From Breviolum minutum Mf 1.05b.01 (taxonomy: Eukaryota; Sar; Dinophyceae; Suessiales; Symbiodiniaceae), in contig DF241491.1 of assembly GCA_000507305.1 (NCBI GenBank), positions 1-64,000 of the forward strand: a stretch of DNA of 64,000 bases, in the 5' to 3' direction. Positions 43,430-53,050 of this stretch are shown here, piece after piece; the first letter of the stretch is position 1; the number at the start of each line of letters is the position of its first letter. The notes under the pieces were generated by a model, which saw only the letters and a list, made by a program, of their open reading frames with translations, made no database searches and had not been told where the DNA came from. Made by a program: the position numbers and the translations under genes.

Positions 43430-43558
43430 GTAAAGACTCAGCAATTTATTGAGTGCCTTGGACTGCAAGAACGACTGCCACAAGCCACAAAAAAACAATT
43501 TGGCAGGCAGTGCTTTATAGGGATTTGTACATCCCTTCCACTTGTTAGACCAACCAAG
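43430..43558 (+). CDS. exon, 43 codons, phase 0 at both ends
   Basis: Acceptor CAACCACAG|GTAAAG; frame VKTQQFIECLGLQERLPQAT then KKQFGRQCFIGICTSLPLVR, PTK; donor CAACCAAG|GTGCTA. Exactly 43 codons. Immediately downstream another frame reads LPEIPSEEFVAQLDE up to a consensus-like donor GATGAG|GTGAGA (43610). The exon may therefore extend to 43610 with a frame change, or two alternatives exist. Confidence 0.55.
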
Positions 43559-43683
43559 GTGCTATTTGCCTGAAATACCTTCAGAGGAATTTGTTGCGCA
43601 GCTAGATGAGGTGAGAAAATTTTGTTGAAAACAAGGTTTCATCCCTCGTTTTCTTTGAGCATTTTTCTATCATGGCTATATGT

Positions 43684-43799
43684 TGGATCTACCCCCCAGG
43701 ATGCCAGGATGCTCACCAGGAATATAACATTTCTAATAGGGAATCCTTTGAATCAAACCCTTATGGCTGCCACTGTTGCATAGGTGGGGGGTAGATCAA
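43684..43799. repeat. short TIR element, family C, copy 2
   Basis: TTGGATCTACCCCCCAGGAT at the left and GGTGGGGGGTAGATCAA at the right are inverted ends of a 116 bp element. The exon at 43795 begins inside its right end. Confidence 0.8.
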
Positions 43800-43883
43800 A
43801 GCTATATGTCCCTGGCCATTGAAAAACCGCATGCGGCCAATGGCAAGGCAACGGTGGAGTTCTGTCAAGATTCTGTGGTGCAG
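43795..43883 (+). CDS. exon whose acceptor lies in a TIR element
   Basis: The AG at 43793-43794, within the right arm of the family C element, precedes the frame QSYMSLAIEKPHAANGKATV then EFCQDSVVQ. Donor GTGGTGCAG|GTGGGA. An element arm supplying the acceptor is what introner models predict. Confidence 0.5.
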
Positions 43884-43972
43884 GTGGGATATCGTGAGCA
43901 GTGATCAAAACCATCCTCGTTGGTTGGGTTTTATAGGGGATGACAACAAAAACCCTAGTTATATGGCGATTG

Positions 43973-44072
43973 TACTGTTGATGGTTCAGAAATCCCAAAC
44001 AACCACCTGGGATGTAGAAAGCCTTGTAAATCATGCCTATCAACTGGTGCAGGATTTCTTCCATCAACAGTA
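43973..44072. repeat. short TIR element, family A, copy 6
   Basis: TACTGTTGATGGTTCAGAAA at the left; GATTTCTTCCATCAACAGTA at the right; 100 bp. Confidence 0.85.
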
Positions 44073-44125
44073 GTAAGCCGATGTAAGGATCCCTATTAAC
44101 CAACTGCAATATCACAAGGGTTTTA

Positions 44126-44329
44126 ATGATCACTGCTCATTTGTGTCCCTTGCTTCGTTTTTGCTTTCGGATGAAATTTGACAGCAATTTCTTCTACGTC
44201 AAAAACCGGTCACAGGAACCTTTGCCGCTCCACTTTCGTGAAGGGGCTTGGCACACGGAGGAGTTTCTTTGCAGGGACCTCATCGACCAGAAGGAATATA
44301 TACTGCACGCAAAAATCACATATGAATGA
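44126..44329 (+). CDS. exon candidate
   Basis: Frame FYVKNRSQEPLPLHFREGAW then HTEEFLCRDLIDQKEYILHA, KITYE to TGA 44327-44329. Protein-like on this frame. The left border is unclear. Confidence 0.4.
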   Translation: MITAHLCPLLRFCFRMKFDSNFFYVKNRSQEPLPLHFREGAWHTEEFLCRDLIDQKEYILHAKITYE

Positions 44330-44479
44330 CAAACTTCTTTTTACCAAAAGGATTACTTCCACAAATATATACTGTACGCAAAATTTACCACAACACCTTC
44401 TTTTTACACTTCTTTTTCCTTTTCCAATAGCAGATGTTGGCATCAACACCTTAGCCTCTTAGGTGTTTTCAAAAAACCT

Positions 44480-44600
44480 GAGTGATTTTTCAGGCGAACA
44501 TACGATGCTCAGCCTACGTTTTGCCTTTGATGCAGTTGTCCAAGTATCCAGTTATAGCAGAATGCTAAGAGGCTCAGGCAGGTGGGTGGGCTTGGGTTCA
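44480..44600 (+). CDS. small exon candidate
   Basis: TTTTTCAG|GCGAAC acceptor followed by ANIRCSAYVLPLMQLSKYPV; a second plus frame (SLRFAFDAVVQVSSYSRMLR) is also open. Weak. Confidence 0.25.
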
Positions 44601-44730
44601 GGTCGGATAGGCAGTGGTCGGCACCATGGTGTTGTTGGTGGTTACCATCACGAGATGGGATCAAGTGACAGAACCAACAAAATTCTGCGTTGATGCAAAA
44701 GTTATTTGTGGAATCATCATAAAAAGTTGC

Positions 44731-44822
44731 TGGTGGTGCTTTCCAGAGAAAATTGGGATGACCCCCACCTGGGGAAATGATGCAATTTGATTAATATCTT
44801 TCAACTGAGTTGAAACCACCAA
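44731..44822. repeat. short TIR element, family B, copy 2
   Basis: TGGTGGTGCTTTCCAG to GAGTTGAAACCACCA, with GGGGAAATGATGCAATTTGA inside. Confidence 0.7.
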
Positions 44823-44918
44823 CCTGAAAATTCCACTTCTTGCATGACATTATGTTGTACACAGAAATCCTTAGAGACCGTGCACACCACAGAGTGTCAC
44901 ACACTTTTCTATTTTCAG

Positions 44919-45060
44919 GTTGGCGTACAACTATTTTCCAGCGTGCTGGGGAATGCAAATCTTGGAATGTCATCCCTTTGATTGGCCTTTCAATCAGCTA
45001 CTCAGCTCCTTTTGGAAACGGCTGATGGCCTTGTTGGGCATGTCTTCAGCTATCGTTTAA
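44919..45060 (+). CDS. exon candidate, 46 codons
   Basis: Acceptor TCTATTTTCAG|G; frame LAYNYFPACWGMQILECHPF then DWPFNQLLSSFWKRLMALLG to TAA 45058-45060. The other plus frames are partly open (GWRTTIFQRAGECKSWN), so the phase is tentative. Confidence 0.4.
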
Positions 45061-45309
45061 AAACGGCCTGAACATATCATCAACGAACCAAAGTTTCCAA
45101 GTGAATAGAATCAAAGGACTTGCATTTACTTTGCTTGTAAACAGCGTCCTGCTACCTTCATCTCATTTTTTCCTGCGTCTCATATTCTGTGACTTCCGAT
45201 TTTTGCACCGGCACTTCCTTTTGTTAGAAATCACAAAATATACTATATACTTATTATCTACTCCTATATATTAACACTTTATACAACAAACAACAATCCT
45301 GGTCTCTCA
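45061..45309. other. no gene recognised
   Basis: AT-rich, with a TATACTTATTATCTA stretch at 45240-45285. No exon-like frame. Confidence 0.4.
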
Positions 45310-45474
45310 AGTATATCTCAACCTTCCAAGTCATTGCGGGCAGCCAAACCTCTTTCGACAAAGGTTTGGATGTATGGAGTTTCGCCTCCAGTCCAGAAGC
45401 GGCTGCCAAGTTGGCGGAAGAGAAGATGGAACAACAACGAAGTCCACTGGGCCAAAGGGGCAAAGTACCTTTAG
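45310..45474 (+). CDS. exon candidate, about 55 codons
   Basis: The frame YISTFQVIAGSQTSFDKGLD then VWSFASSPEAAAKLAEEKME, QQRSPLGQRGKVPL is strongly protein-like. Possible acceptor TCTCAAG|TATATC, donor CTTTAG|GTTGGA. The frame stays open to 45584. Alanine-rich helix in the middle; no family recognised. Confidence 0.5.
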   Translation, partial: SISQPSKSLRAAKPLSTKVWMYGVSPPVQKRLPSWRKRRWNNNEVHWAKGAKYL

Positions 45475-45690
45475 GTTGGATCGCAGCAGATTTGATCGTA
45501 ACTCGGTGTCCTTGTACCGTACTTGGATGGGATGTAGTTAAATGGTTGCTATGTTTGAAAGTGGGGAGGGTGTTTTTTTTGTGAAGATTGAAAGTTCAAC
45601 TTGAATTGTGAAGGAATCTTTTTTGTTTTTTCTGATTGTGCTTCAAGGTTGTGAAACTTGTGGATTGCTTGCTTTCCAGCACATATCCCA

Positions 45691-45810
45691 TACTGTTGAT
45701 CAAAAGAAATCCCAAGGCCAACCACCTGAGATGTGAAAAAAAAAACCTTGCCAAATAATGGGAGGATAAATAAAAACTACCAGCCTTAACTGGTTTTGAT
45801 CAGAATTCTT
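45691..45810. repeat. short TIR element, family A, copy 7 (diverged)
   Basis: TACTGTTGATCAAAAGAAAT on the left; GGTTTTGATCAGAATTCTT on the right; shares CCCAAGGCCAACCACCTGAG with copy 1. Confidence 0.7.
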
Positions 45811-45823
45811 CCAAACTTGTGAG

Positions 45824-46009
45824 ATGTTTGTTGATCTGGTTGAGGTGAGAACATCTTCCAATGATCCGGAGACCTATGGCCTCCTGGGTATCTACGATGT
45901 TATGGACCCAGCGGCGGTTTGGGGCAATCGCTCTCGTTTTTGGCAGGATATAGGCAGGATCTCCGGAGATGTCAAGAAAACGGCGAAAAATGTGCAACAT
46001 ACCAGTTGA
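45824..46009 (+). CDS. exon candidate, about 60 codons
   Basis: The frame MFVDLVEVRTSSNDPETYGL then LGIYDVMDPAAVWGNRSRFW, QDIGRISGDVKKTAKNV is protein-like and stays open to TGA 46007-46009. A family A half-element (ACCAGTTGAGGTTGGTAGTT) starts at about 46002 and provides the stop, so the real donor may lie just inside it (GTTGAG|GTTGGT). Confidence 0.5.
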   Translation: MFVDLVEVRTSSNDPETYGLLGIYDVMDPAAVWGNRSRFWQDIGRISGDVKKTAKNVQHTS

Positions 46010-46173
46010 GGTTGGTAGTTTATCCCATGCTTTCCAGGATTTTATTCATTTCAGTGTTGCATAGAAAAAAAAACGCAACAGCAAAGATATTTTTGAATTG
46101 GTTTTACTTTATGCTTTGCTTGGTTTTGAGTTGCTGAAATTTTAATGAAGCTTTCATTGGACTCGGTTGGCAG

Positions 46174-46277
46174 GTGGAAACGAAACCAGTCACGGCCATG
46201 TTTTGCAACGAATCGATGGCCATGCAGCTCTTCTTCTCGCCGTGCGCATGGCCGTGAACAAGATCTTATTCGGCCAG
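46174..46277 (+). CDS. exon candidate with GC donor
   Basis: Acceptor GTTGGCAG|GTGGAA; frame GNETSHGHVLQRIDGHAALL then LAVRMAVNKILFGQ; donor GGCCAG|GCGGTG. A second plus frame (WKRNQSRPCFATNRWPCSSS) is open too. Confidence 0.4.
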
Positions 46278-46450
46278 GCGGTGATGATTGTGGATTAATA
46301 TGAATGACATCCAACAAAAGGAAAGATGGAGTAACACATAGTAACACACACATTGATATTATGTGGATGATATAAGAATATTTATTTTGTATATTAAAAA
46401 CAAATCCAAAAGTCATCATCTTTTGCCCAATTGCTGCTACATGGTCTCCT

Positions 46451-46639
46451 ATGATTCATTTGTTTGAGGTGCCTGGTCTGATGCTTCAGAGTCTCGATGA
46501 CATCCTTGCACTCTCAGCGGGGCCATACAAAGACTATGCGCTTCAGCTGTTGGCAGAGACAAAGATCATGGATGTCGAAACTTTCAATCTTACCAGAAGC
46601 TTGTCCAAACCTCTTGTTTTTGGTGTAATTTTGGCATAG
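46451..46639 (+). CDS. exon candidate
   Basis: Frame HLFEVPGLMLQSLDDILALS then AGPYKDYALQLLAETKIMDV, ETFNLTR. Helical, with a possible acceptor at GCTTCAG|AGTC. Probably part of the same plus-strand gene. Confidence 0.45.
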   Translation: MIHLFEVPGLMLQSLDDILALSAGPYKDYALQLLAETKIMDVETFNLTRSLSKPLVFGVILA

Positions 46640-46743
46640 TTGTTTTTTGGGGGGGTGAATTCTTGTTGTTTTTGGTATGTATTTTTTGGGGGGGTGCCTT
46701 CTGAAGGTGTTTTTCTGAAGTCCTGAATCAAAAAATAACAGCA

Positions 46744-46936
46744 GATGTTTGATTGCCGTGAAAATCAGGTAATTCTCCAGTCACTGTACTCAACACAGTG
46801 GATGGCTTCAGACTTAGCTTTAGACGCTCGGCGAAAGATTCGGCGAAACACTTCCCTTTTCACTTTCTTCACCTTTCGCATTGGTGGAATCGAATGGAAA
46901 TTGAGGTTGAACGATGCTTTCTCCGGAACAAACTAA
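46744..46936 (+). CDS. exon candidate
   Basis: Frame DCRENQVILQSLYSTQWMAS then DLALDARRKIRRNTSLFTFF, TFRIGGIEWKLRLNDAFS to TAA. Protein-like. A donor at AATCAG|GTAATT would split it. Confidence 0.4.
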
Positions 46937-47222
46937 GATAATCAAATGGAAAAAATGAATACACCCATTTTTGATGGTATTTAAATAGGAAAACCTCAGG
47001 ATTTTCTATGGCTAGCTTAGTTTTTTACCGGGAGGGTAAATTACAAGTGGATTTGGCTCCATGTGGATTTCTCCCTGACCGAGGTAACAACGCCTTGGGG
47101 CGTTACTTACACCATACCGCAACCTTTGCGAGCCTCAATATGACAGCCAGGGCCATGAAAAAAACAGCATGCTCGGCTCAAAGGTGATGGTACCAACTGA
47201 AGAGAATGGATGTACATTTCTA

Positions 47223-47312
47223 GGTGCTGTTTTCAAATATTTTTTACGTTCACCCCTATTTGGGGAAGATTTCCAATTTGACTAATATTCTTCAGATGGG
47301 TTGAAACCACCA
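47223..47312. repeat. short TIR element, family B, copy 3
   Basis: GGTGCTGTTTTCAAATA to GGGTTGAAACCACCAA, with TTTGGGGAAGATTTCCAATT inside. Confidence 0.7.
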
Positions 47313-47371
47313 ACCAGATGCACATTTGTAATTCTGAAGTTTTGATTCGTGAACGACTGTAGATTTGCACA

Positions 47372-47570
47372 TTGCGCTTGGTGAGCTATGAAAATGTTTT
47401 GCAATGCTTCTCATTTGCAGAGTTTGGCTCGTACCATTGCTTCATGGCTGACAAAATAAAACCCAAAAATGTCGACAATCCAAAGTTGCAAAACAAAAAT
47501 GTATGGCATGGAACCTGCAAACAGTACAGTAGTACACAACTTGAGCAAGATTTGGATATCTCATTATCAT
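47372..47570 (+). CDS. exon candidate
   Basis: Frame FGSYHCFMADKIKPKNVDNP then KLQNKNVWHGTCKQYSSTQL, EQDLDISLSS in a 128-codon open frame. Possible acceptor CATTTGCAG|AGTTTG (47419). Confidence 0.35.
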
Positions 47571-47597
47571 CCAGCATCTTTCTGAAAAAAAACAAAC

Positions 47598-47873
47598 ATG
47601 CACATTTTCCAGCGTTTGAATGGTTCTTCCATACCACTGTCCGGAACTCAGGGCAACTCAATCTCCATCAAGAACATCCAAAACGAAGTTCGTCGTTTTT
47701 TGGTTGTACCAAAATGTCCCCATGCGACCAGGCCGGATGCTGGAGAATGCATCAATGATGTTGTCTTCGACTTGTATGGAACGAAGCCAGTCCCTCAGGG
47801 AGTCACCCCACCCCTTTTGACGTGGATGGCCCGTCGCCCGTTGATGCCTCTCCGGATGGAAACACCTGTTAAG
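47598..47873 (+). CDS. exon candidate, about 90 codons
   Basis: Frame LNGSSIPLSGTQGNSISIKN then IQNEVRRFLVVPKCPHATRP, DAGECINDVVFDLYGTKPVP, followed by QGVTPPLLTWMARRPLMP; donor CTGTTAAG|GTTGGC. This is one of the longest and most protein-like exons of the region. No family recognised. Confidence 0.5.
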
Positions 47874-48167
47874 GTTGGCAGTATGTACGAACAGCTGCAT
47901 TTTGATTTATGGTGCTCCAAGGGGGCTATGAGTTGATGTTGGGATTTCATTGGCACCTTTTATCAAGATGTATGTAACGAGCCTTTTCTTCAAAGCAACA
48001 GAAGCTAAAGATCCAGTCAAGTCGTCGATCTCTTGAAAAAATTTGGATGTTGCCACACTCAGATTTTGAAAAATAATGATATTTGTTTGTATGTACCCTT
48101 TATCTTTTCGTGTTTTTGAAACGTTGTCCAGGTACACAAGACAACTGGCCACAATTAGCTCGTATCG

Positions 48168-48275
48168 ATGGTGTCGGCACCTGAAGTGTGCGTTTCATTG
48201 ACTTCGGAAACGATGTCTGAAACGTCGGATCTTTTCGAACAGTCGAGGCTCATCAAGATGCCATTTGGCGCTTGA
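48168..48275 (+). CDS. short frame beginning with ATG
   Basis: MVSAPEVCVSLTSETMSETS then DLFEQSRLIKMPFGA, TGA 48273-48275. Composition is protein-like. It could be a first exon or a frame-shifted piece of a larger one. Confidence 0.3.
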   Translation: MVSAPEVCVSLTSETMSETSDLFEQSRLIKMPFGA

Positions 48276-48522
48276 GCTGGAGCGCATCACCTCAGATTGA
48301 TAAAATCGGGGCCATGAAATGACGATAAAATTATCCGGGTTTTTGGGGGGTATCATTTTTGATAATTTGGTTTATGGTCATTTTTGCATAGAATGCAAGT
48401 GTTTTTTTATAGTAATTTTGAGTGATTTCCCCCCCTTGAATAGTGGATTGTTTGTTTGGGTTGGTAATTTAATGACCCCTGTTAGCTTTGAAGGTGCTTA
48501 AAAAAGAAATTGATAGAAACGG

Positions 48523-48689
48523 GGATCTACCCCTCCCGGGCCCCAGGATGCTGGCTCACCTCGTCACCAGCAGGATGACATGAAACATTTGTTGTGAGGA
48601 GTCAGGAGTTGTGGGAATCCCAAAACTAAAACCCTTCATATTGTGATGGATTGGCATCCTGGGGGTTGTGGAGGGTGGGCTATAGATCC
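48523..48689. repeat. short TIR element, family C, copy 3
   Basis: GGATCTACCCCTCCCGG and CCAGGATGC at the left; GCATCCTGG and GGGTGGGCTATAGATCC at the right; 167 bp. Its interior (CAGCAGGATGACATGAAACA, then GGGAATCCCAAAACTAAAA) is shared with 50496-50609. Confidence 0.85.
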
Positions 48690-48924
48690 AATTTATCATT
48701 GGAGATGCTTATGCCAGCTTCTTCCAAGTGAACCTTTTCAGGCCATTCATCGAGAGGTGATCTTCTGGTCAGTTGTTCGGAGGTTAGGAGCCTTAGTTGG
48801 CTTTGAGAAAAAGGTGCTATTGAATCAGGTGGAAATGATTCAGGCTATTGCAAGTCAAAGGAAAATTGGTTCAAGTTGTGTTTTTGTAGATGTTCTGTTC
48901 ATATTTCATTTGTATGTTTTTTGA
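48690..48924 (+). CDS. exon candidate directly after a TIR element
   Basis: Frame CLCQLLPSEPFQAIHREVIF then WSVVRRLGALVGFEKKVLLN, QVEMIQAIASQRKIGSSCVF to TGA at 48922. An AG at 48683-48684 in the right arm of the family C element could serve as acceptor. Protein-like. Confidence 0.45.
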
Positions 48925-49204
48925 TTCTCAGATCTATTGAAGATCTGCTCATATGGAAGAAATGGAAGGAAAAAAACAGTTTGCATGACCTTCACTCTTG
49001 AGTTTTGGCTCAGGACCGGCAAGTCATTGTTTGGACGGAACAGGTGGGGGTTATCCACATGTGAGGTTATCCACTCCCATTGGGTTCCCTGTGCTAGGGG
49101 GTGGTCATGAACCCGATTTCTAGGGATTTATACACTTTATTATCGGGATTTCCGTTGAAAAAGGTGTAGGGGATTATTACCATACCCCCAACAAAAAACG
49201 CCAA

Positions 49205-49378
49205 CCTTACCGACCTGGCAACCAACAACACACATGGCTTCAACTGCCAGGGCTTTGGAAGCTGGAAGAAATGCTTTCAGAAGACCCTGGGAGCTCCAGC
49301 CACATCCTTCAGTTGTACGTGGATTCTGGCGGCCTTGATGTCAACCAGCGTGTTTTGTTGGTTCTTCGTTGTGTTTAG
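49205..49378 (+). CDS. exon candidate, about 55 codons
   Basis: Frame NQQHTWLQLPGLWKLEEMLS then EDPGSSSHILQLYVDSGGLD, VNQRVLLVLRCV to TAG 49376-49378. Strongly protein-like. The other frames are poorer. Donor not resolved. Confidence 0.45.
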   Translation, partial: PYRPGNQQHTWLQLPGLWKLEEMLSEDPGSSSHILQLYVDSGGLDVNQRVLLVLRCV

Positions 49379-49581
49379 GAGATGTGTTTTCACAAACTGT
49401 AACGAAAATAAGAAAACCCACAAGTATGATGGATGACCCGGCAACAAAATACGGTTAAAAAGCAAGTGATAGGTATTATCCAACAACACAATAGATACAT
49501 AACATCAACGTCCAACTTGGAAGGATTGAAGGACTTAAAAAACACACATGCTTTTGGGTGGCTGTTTTGTTGGCTCCCCAG

Positions 49582-49652
49582 AGGTCTTAGACGTGAGATT
49601 TGCTCCACCTGCTCTTGGGATCAAGTTTGCAGCCATCACTGCAGATTCGCAG
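49582..49652 (+). CDS. exon, 23 codons plus two bases
   Basis: Acceptor GGCTCCCCAG|AGGTC; frame VLDVRFAPPALGIKFAAITA then DSQ; donor GATTCGCAG|GTCGGG. Both borders and composition agree. Confidence 0.55.
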
Positions 49653-49959
49653 GTCGGGTTTTTAACTTGGATTTCTTCGGAAAGGAAAGGCTTCACAAAA
49701 ACCCCCTTTTTTTCGGTGAAAAAGGGGACCTTTTGGAAGAAAAACACCTGGGTTTTCTCAAAAACCCCCACGTGTTTGAGGAAAAAAACTCGGTTGTTTG
49801 TTGATTTTCCTCCGATGGAGCTCATGTCTGATTGAATTATGTTTTGCACCATGAAAAACCCTGAGTCAACTCAGCAACAAAACAACTTGCCAGAAAAGAG
49901 GCCCCTCAACTCGAGTTATTGGGTTTTTCTATGGGTTTCTTCCTATTTAGGAAACTCAC

Positions 49960-50168
49960 CATTTCTGTTTTCCCTGGGGCATCCAATGAACCCACATCCG
50001 ACACTCGTTGCCTTCATCATCATCCAACGCAAGGTGAACGTCTTCGAGACTCAAAGCACTCTCCAACGTTGGGAGTTGCAGGTTCGCCCGTTGGAGATGG
50101 TGCAGAGATGTAGGGAATTCAATGAATCGTTTGGTGCTTGCCATACTCGAATATTTATAGGGGGCTAA
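49960..50168. CDS. coding-looking segment, strand undecided
   Basis: The plus frame GHPMNPHPTLVAFIIIQRKV with NVFETQSTLQRWELQVRPLE and the minus frame TKRFIEFPTSLHHLQRANLQ with LPTLESALSLEDVHLALDDD are both protein-like over the same bases. Confidence 0.35.
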
Positions 50169-50243
50169 AAAAAATGATGGATGTTTCATCTCCTAAATTT
50201 GGAAAACATCAAGTCAGATTTTTTGTTTGATTTTTTATTGTAG

Positions 50244-50487
50244 ACCTTTTGACGATCCCTTAAAAGGAATAACCTTTGCTTCTATTGACAAACATGGTAC
50301 CATTGATCACCGTTCTCAACCGCTCAGGATGTGTCGCTGCTGGACTCCCATTCTGCCGGGATTCCTGGTAAAACCTGACTCCGGTTGCGGTGACCCCTGG
50401 GTTTCCCCGTTGATTTTGTTGGCCAAATCGGTTGAGGGAAAACCTGGCGCTTTGGACTGGCCCGTAGCCTCAGAGGAACTACCCTAG
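50244..50487 (+). CDS. exon candidate, about 80 codons, with stop
   Basis: Frame PFDDPLKGITFASIDKHGTI then DHRSQPLRMCRCWTPILPGF, LVKPDSGCGDPWVSPLILLA, KSVEGKPGALDWPVASEELP to TAG 50485-50487. It has a balanced protein-like composition and Cys/Trp/Pro residues typical of a folded domain. Possible acceptor TATTGTAG|ACC. No family recognised. Confidence 0.5.
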
Positions 50488-50495
50488 GATGCGAT

Positions 50496-50609
50496 TGTTT
50501 GGGAAAACCAGCAGGATGACATGAAACATTTTTTGAGGATTTGTGGGAATCCCAAAACTAAAAACCTTCATATTGTGACAAGCATCCTGGGTTGGGGGGG
50601 TATAAATCC
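50496..50609. repeat. short TIR element, family C, copy 4
   Basis: Interior nearly identical to 48550-48660 (CAGCAGGATGACATGAAACA). Right end GCATCCTGGGTTGGGGGGGT-ATAAATCC. Left end truncated. Confidence 0.75.
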
Positions 50610-51000
50610 AAACTATTGCAACAAAGGAATTGTAGTGAATTTGGCATCAATTTTTTGAACTGCCTCCCCCCATTGTAAGGAAACCTATTCTGCCGCTTGC
50701 ATCAAAGCAAGATCGACTAGAGGCTGGAAATGTTCATCATTATTTTTCCTATGGTTTTTCCAACGGTTTTTTCGAAGCATTGATGACGGGGATCAAAGGC
50801 ATTTTTAAGCTTGAGATTTTTCTTGTTGATGCGGAATGAATTTTGCGTGGCAGATGATGGCAGTTGGCCTACATGATCGCCTTGCAATAATAGTATGGTG
50901 CCAAGAAAACGCATTGACTAACAACATTCAGCTGCTTTTGTAAGATTTGATGATATGTTGCATGATTGAAATGGCGAATGTTTTCTTTTCAAAACATCAG

Positions 51001-51072
51001 GTCAAGGGCGCACGTTGGGCTGAACAAGCTCACCAGGAGAATTTTCCAGTTTTTGTCCCATCAGATTTCTAA
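51001..51072 (+). CDS. exon candidate, 23 codons
   Basis: Acceptor AAAACATCAG|GTCAAG; frame VKGARWAEQAHQENFPVFVP then SDF, TAA at 51070-51072. Clean borders. Confidence 0.45.
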   Translation, partial: VKGARWAEQAHQENFPVFVPSDF

Positions 51073-51083
51073 CCATGAATGCT

Positions 51084-51280
51084 GTTCAGTCTTGAGTGGC
51101 AAATCTCTTTCATTTCTTGCCAACGGGTATATTGAAATTTGTCACTTGAGTGCTTGGCTCAAACTTATTCCGGCGGCCGAACGAGCTGCACTGATTGACG
51201 CCAGGTCATTTGGAGAAAATGTAGCGTTGAAATCATTTGAATATCATATCATTTCCCTCAGAAATCATGAGTCAAAATGA
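51084..51280 (+). CDS. exon candidate
   Basis: Frame LSFLANGYIEICHLSAWLKL then IPAAERAALIDARSFGENVA, LKSFEYHI. Protein-like. Left border unclear. Confidence 0.45.
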
Positions 51281-51348
51281 TTTTATTTATCAGAATCAAG
51301 GGAATTGGTTATGCATTTGTCGTTTTATTTCTTTATCAAAAAGCTCAG

Positions 51349-51452
51349 GCCAATGTCGCCTCCTCCTGATATTGATGAGGCAATGAAACGGATTCATGGG
51401 AGCACTGTGAATCACCAAAAATGTGAACTTGCACTAAAGTTCCTGTCAACAG
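51349..51452 (+). CDS. exon candidate
   Basis: Acceptor AAAGCTCAG|GCCAAT; frame PMSPPPDIDEAMKRIHGSTV then NHQKCELALKFLST; donor TCAACAG|GTTTGG. Good borders. Confidence 0.5.
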
Positions 51453-51983
51453 GTTTGGGATGAAGACGAGGAGCAGTCCGTGATAAATTGCTATTTTTCC
51501 AAGTGTCCTTACCAAGCCACTGCAGAATTACCAGGGTTTTAAAGAAATACATGTAGGTTTGGGATGGTTTGGGTGATTTGTAATGACCTCACGTAGCATC
51601 ACCCCACGAGGCAGTTGAGTAGAGGAATGTCAATTCTTTCAGGGAAAAAAACAGATTGGTGAATTGTGATCCGAGACCCAGACACAGTTGGTTCTATTTG
51701 TGTATTTTCACAAGCTGTTGTTTCGCAATCGTAGTCAATGGAAGCATATCTTGGATGTAGACACTTGGTGTGGCAATGCTTTTTTTGAACGTGTGCGTAG
51801 ACGCTTTTGGGCATGAATTTTGCATTGGCTTCAGCTGATATTTATCCACCATATGTTTAGAATATGAGTGGGGTATTTCGTTCCATTCTGCTTCCATCCC
51901 TGTCGAGGTTGCTTGCATAACATTTGACCATCAAAGGTAATTTGTTGAAGCCTACGAGATGTATAATTAGAGCATATGCCCTC

Positions 51984-52085
51984 CCTGAAACTAACAGCTC
52001 GCACCTGAAAATTGATGATTGGAGACAGAGCCTTTCCTTTTAAAATGGTCCCTTTACAAAGGGGGCGTTGGCTGTGAGTTTCACA
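51984..52085. repeat. short TIR element, family G, copy 1
   Basis: CCCTGAAACTAACAGCTCGC on the left and TTGGCTGTGAGTTTCACA on the right; homologous to 55443-55551. Confidence 0.7.
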
Positions 52086-52110
52086 AGGGTGTAACGATCG
52101 CTAGTCAAGA

Positions 52111-52213
52111 TGGTGGTTTCAAATATTTTTCAATGTTCGCCTCGGGACCCTAAGGAAATGATCCAATTTGACTTGCATTTTTTTCATGAATGGGTGGGTG
52201 AAAAGCCACCAAC
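52111..52213. repeat. short TIR element, family B, copy 4
   Basis: GGTGGTTTCAAATATTTTTC at the left; GTGAAAAGCCACCAAC at the right; AAATGATCCAATTTGAC inside. Confidence 0.75.
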
Positions 52214-52352
52214 TAGCTTTGTTTATTTGCTGTATATAGGAGATAATTATGACTACCCAGTTATATAGGGATTATAAAAGCCCACTATTAGGATTCCGTC
52301 ATTTTCCACAATCAGGACTCAACGGATCGGTAGTTTCCATCTCATCTGTCAG

Positions 52353-52458
52353 ATAAATCCAGGACTCGGAGGAGCTTGATCCATCCGAGTCTTCTGAAGA
52401 GGCTCAAGCGCCTGGAGTGTTGTGGTGCCTTGGTTCAGCAAAATCCAATTTTTTCCAG
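52353..52458 (+). CDS. exon, acidic linker
   Basis: After ATCTGTCAG| the frame reads IQDSEELDPSESSEEAQAPG then VLWCLGSAKSNFFQ and ends TTCCAG|GAATTT, a possible GA donor. The Ser/Glu/Asp cluster is similar in character to the exon at 40064. Confidence 0.45.
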
Positions 52459-52607
52459 GAATTTTGCTGGTGATTTTCCATGGTGCCATTGTGTTATAAC
52501 AAATCTATGTCAAGTACATTTATACGTTATACATTTACAGTTTGAAAAGATATGAAATGTTTGTTAAAAAGTAGCATTCAGATGTTTAGGTTGAATCATT
52601 TCCACAG

Positions 52608-52732
52608 ATCAAATTAGCTAAACTCCACGGACTCGAACCGAAAAGGCCAGATCCATTTGACGCTGGGACCGATGCATCCACGGGTGACGAGGCCTTGCCG
52701 TTTGGTGGAAGATGTTGGTTCGTTCCCTGTAG
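52608..52732 (+). CDS. exon, 41 codons plus two bases
   Basis: Acceptor CATTTCCACAG|ATC; frame IKLAKLHGLEPKRPDPFDAG then TDASTGDEALPFGGRCWFVP, C; donor CTGTAG|GTTAAC. Both borders are good, the other frames are closed, and the exon is GC-richer than its flanks. Unknown function. Confidence 0.6.
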
Positions 52733-52759
52733 GTTAACAACAATTACCTCAAAGAAGTT

Positions 52760-52836
52760 TAACTTAGATGCCCAAAATAGCCATGTTTGAAGCCGGAGCT
52801 ACATTCTAAAACCCATCATTTTGGGTATCTATGTTA
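52760..52836. repeat. short TIR element, family F, copy 2
   Basis: Arms TAACTTAGATGCCCAAAAT and ATTTTGGGTATCTATGTTA (17 of 19 inverted matches), 77 bp. It starts 27 bp after a donor, that is, inside the intron. Confidence 0.8.
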
Positions 52837-52991
52837 AATTTCAGGGTTTTAAGCCCGAAGGGGCCCCATTTTTGACTGGCAAATACCATCAAAGTGGTGG
52901 ATTTTCCAGCCATGTGAGTTTAGCAGAGAGGAATCGTTGTTACACCCAGGATTTTTGTTCCACCACTTTGGATGCCATGATTTTTTTTAAG

Positions 52992-53050
52992 ATTCGGAAG
53001 CCGCGAAAGGCACCGCGTCAGCCAAAATTGCCGATGCGGCCCTCGGCAGG
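52992..53050 (+). CDS. small alanine-rich exon
   Basis: Acceptor TTTTTTTTAAG|ATTC; frame SEAAKGTASAKIADAALG; end near GGCAG|GGTGCC or GGCAGG|GTGCCT. GC-rich against AT-rich flanks. Confidence 0.4.

Noticed and set aside
49009-49020. TTTTGGCTCAGG resembling the 3' part of the dinoflagellate spliced leader
   Set aside because: Only about ten bases match and the context has no gene start; a chance match or at most a weak relict.
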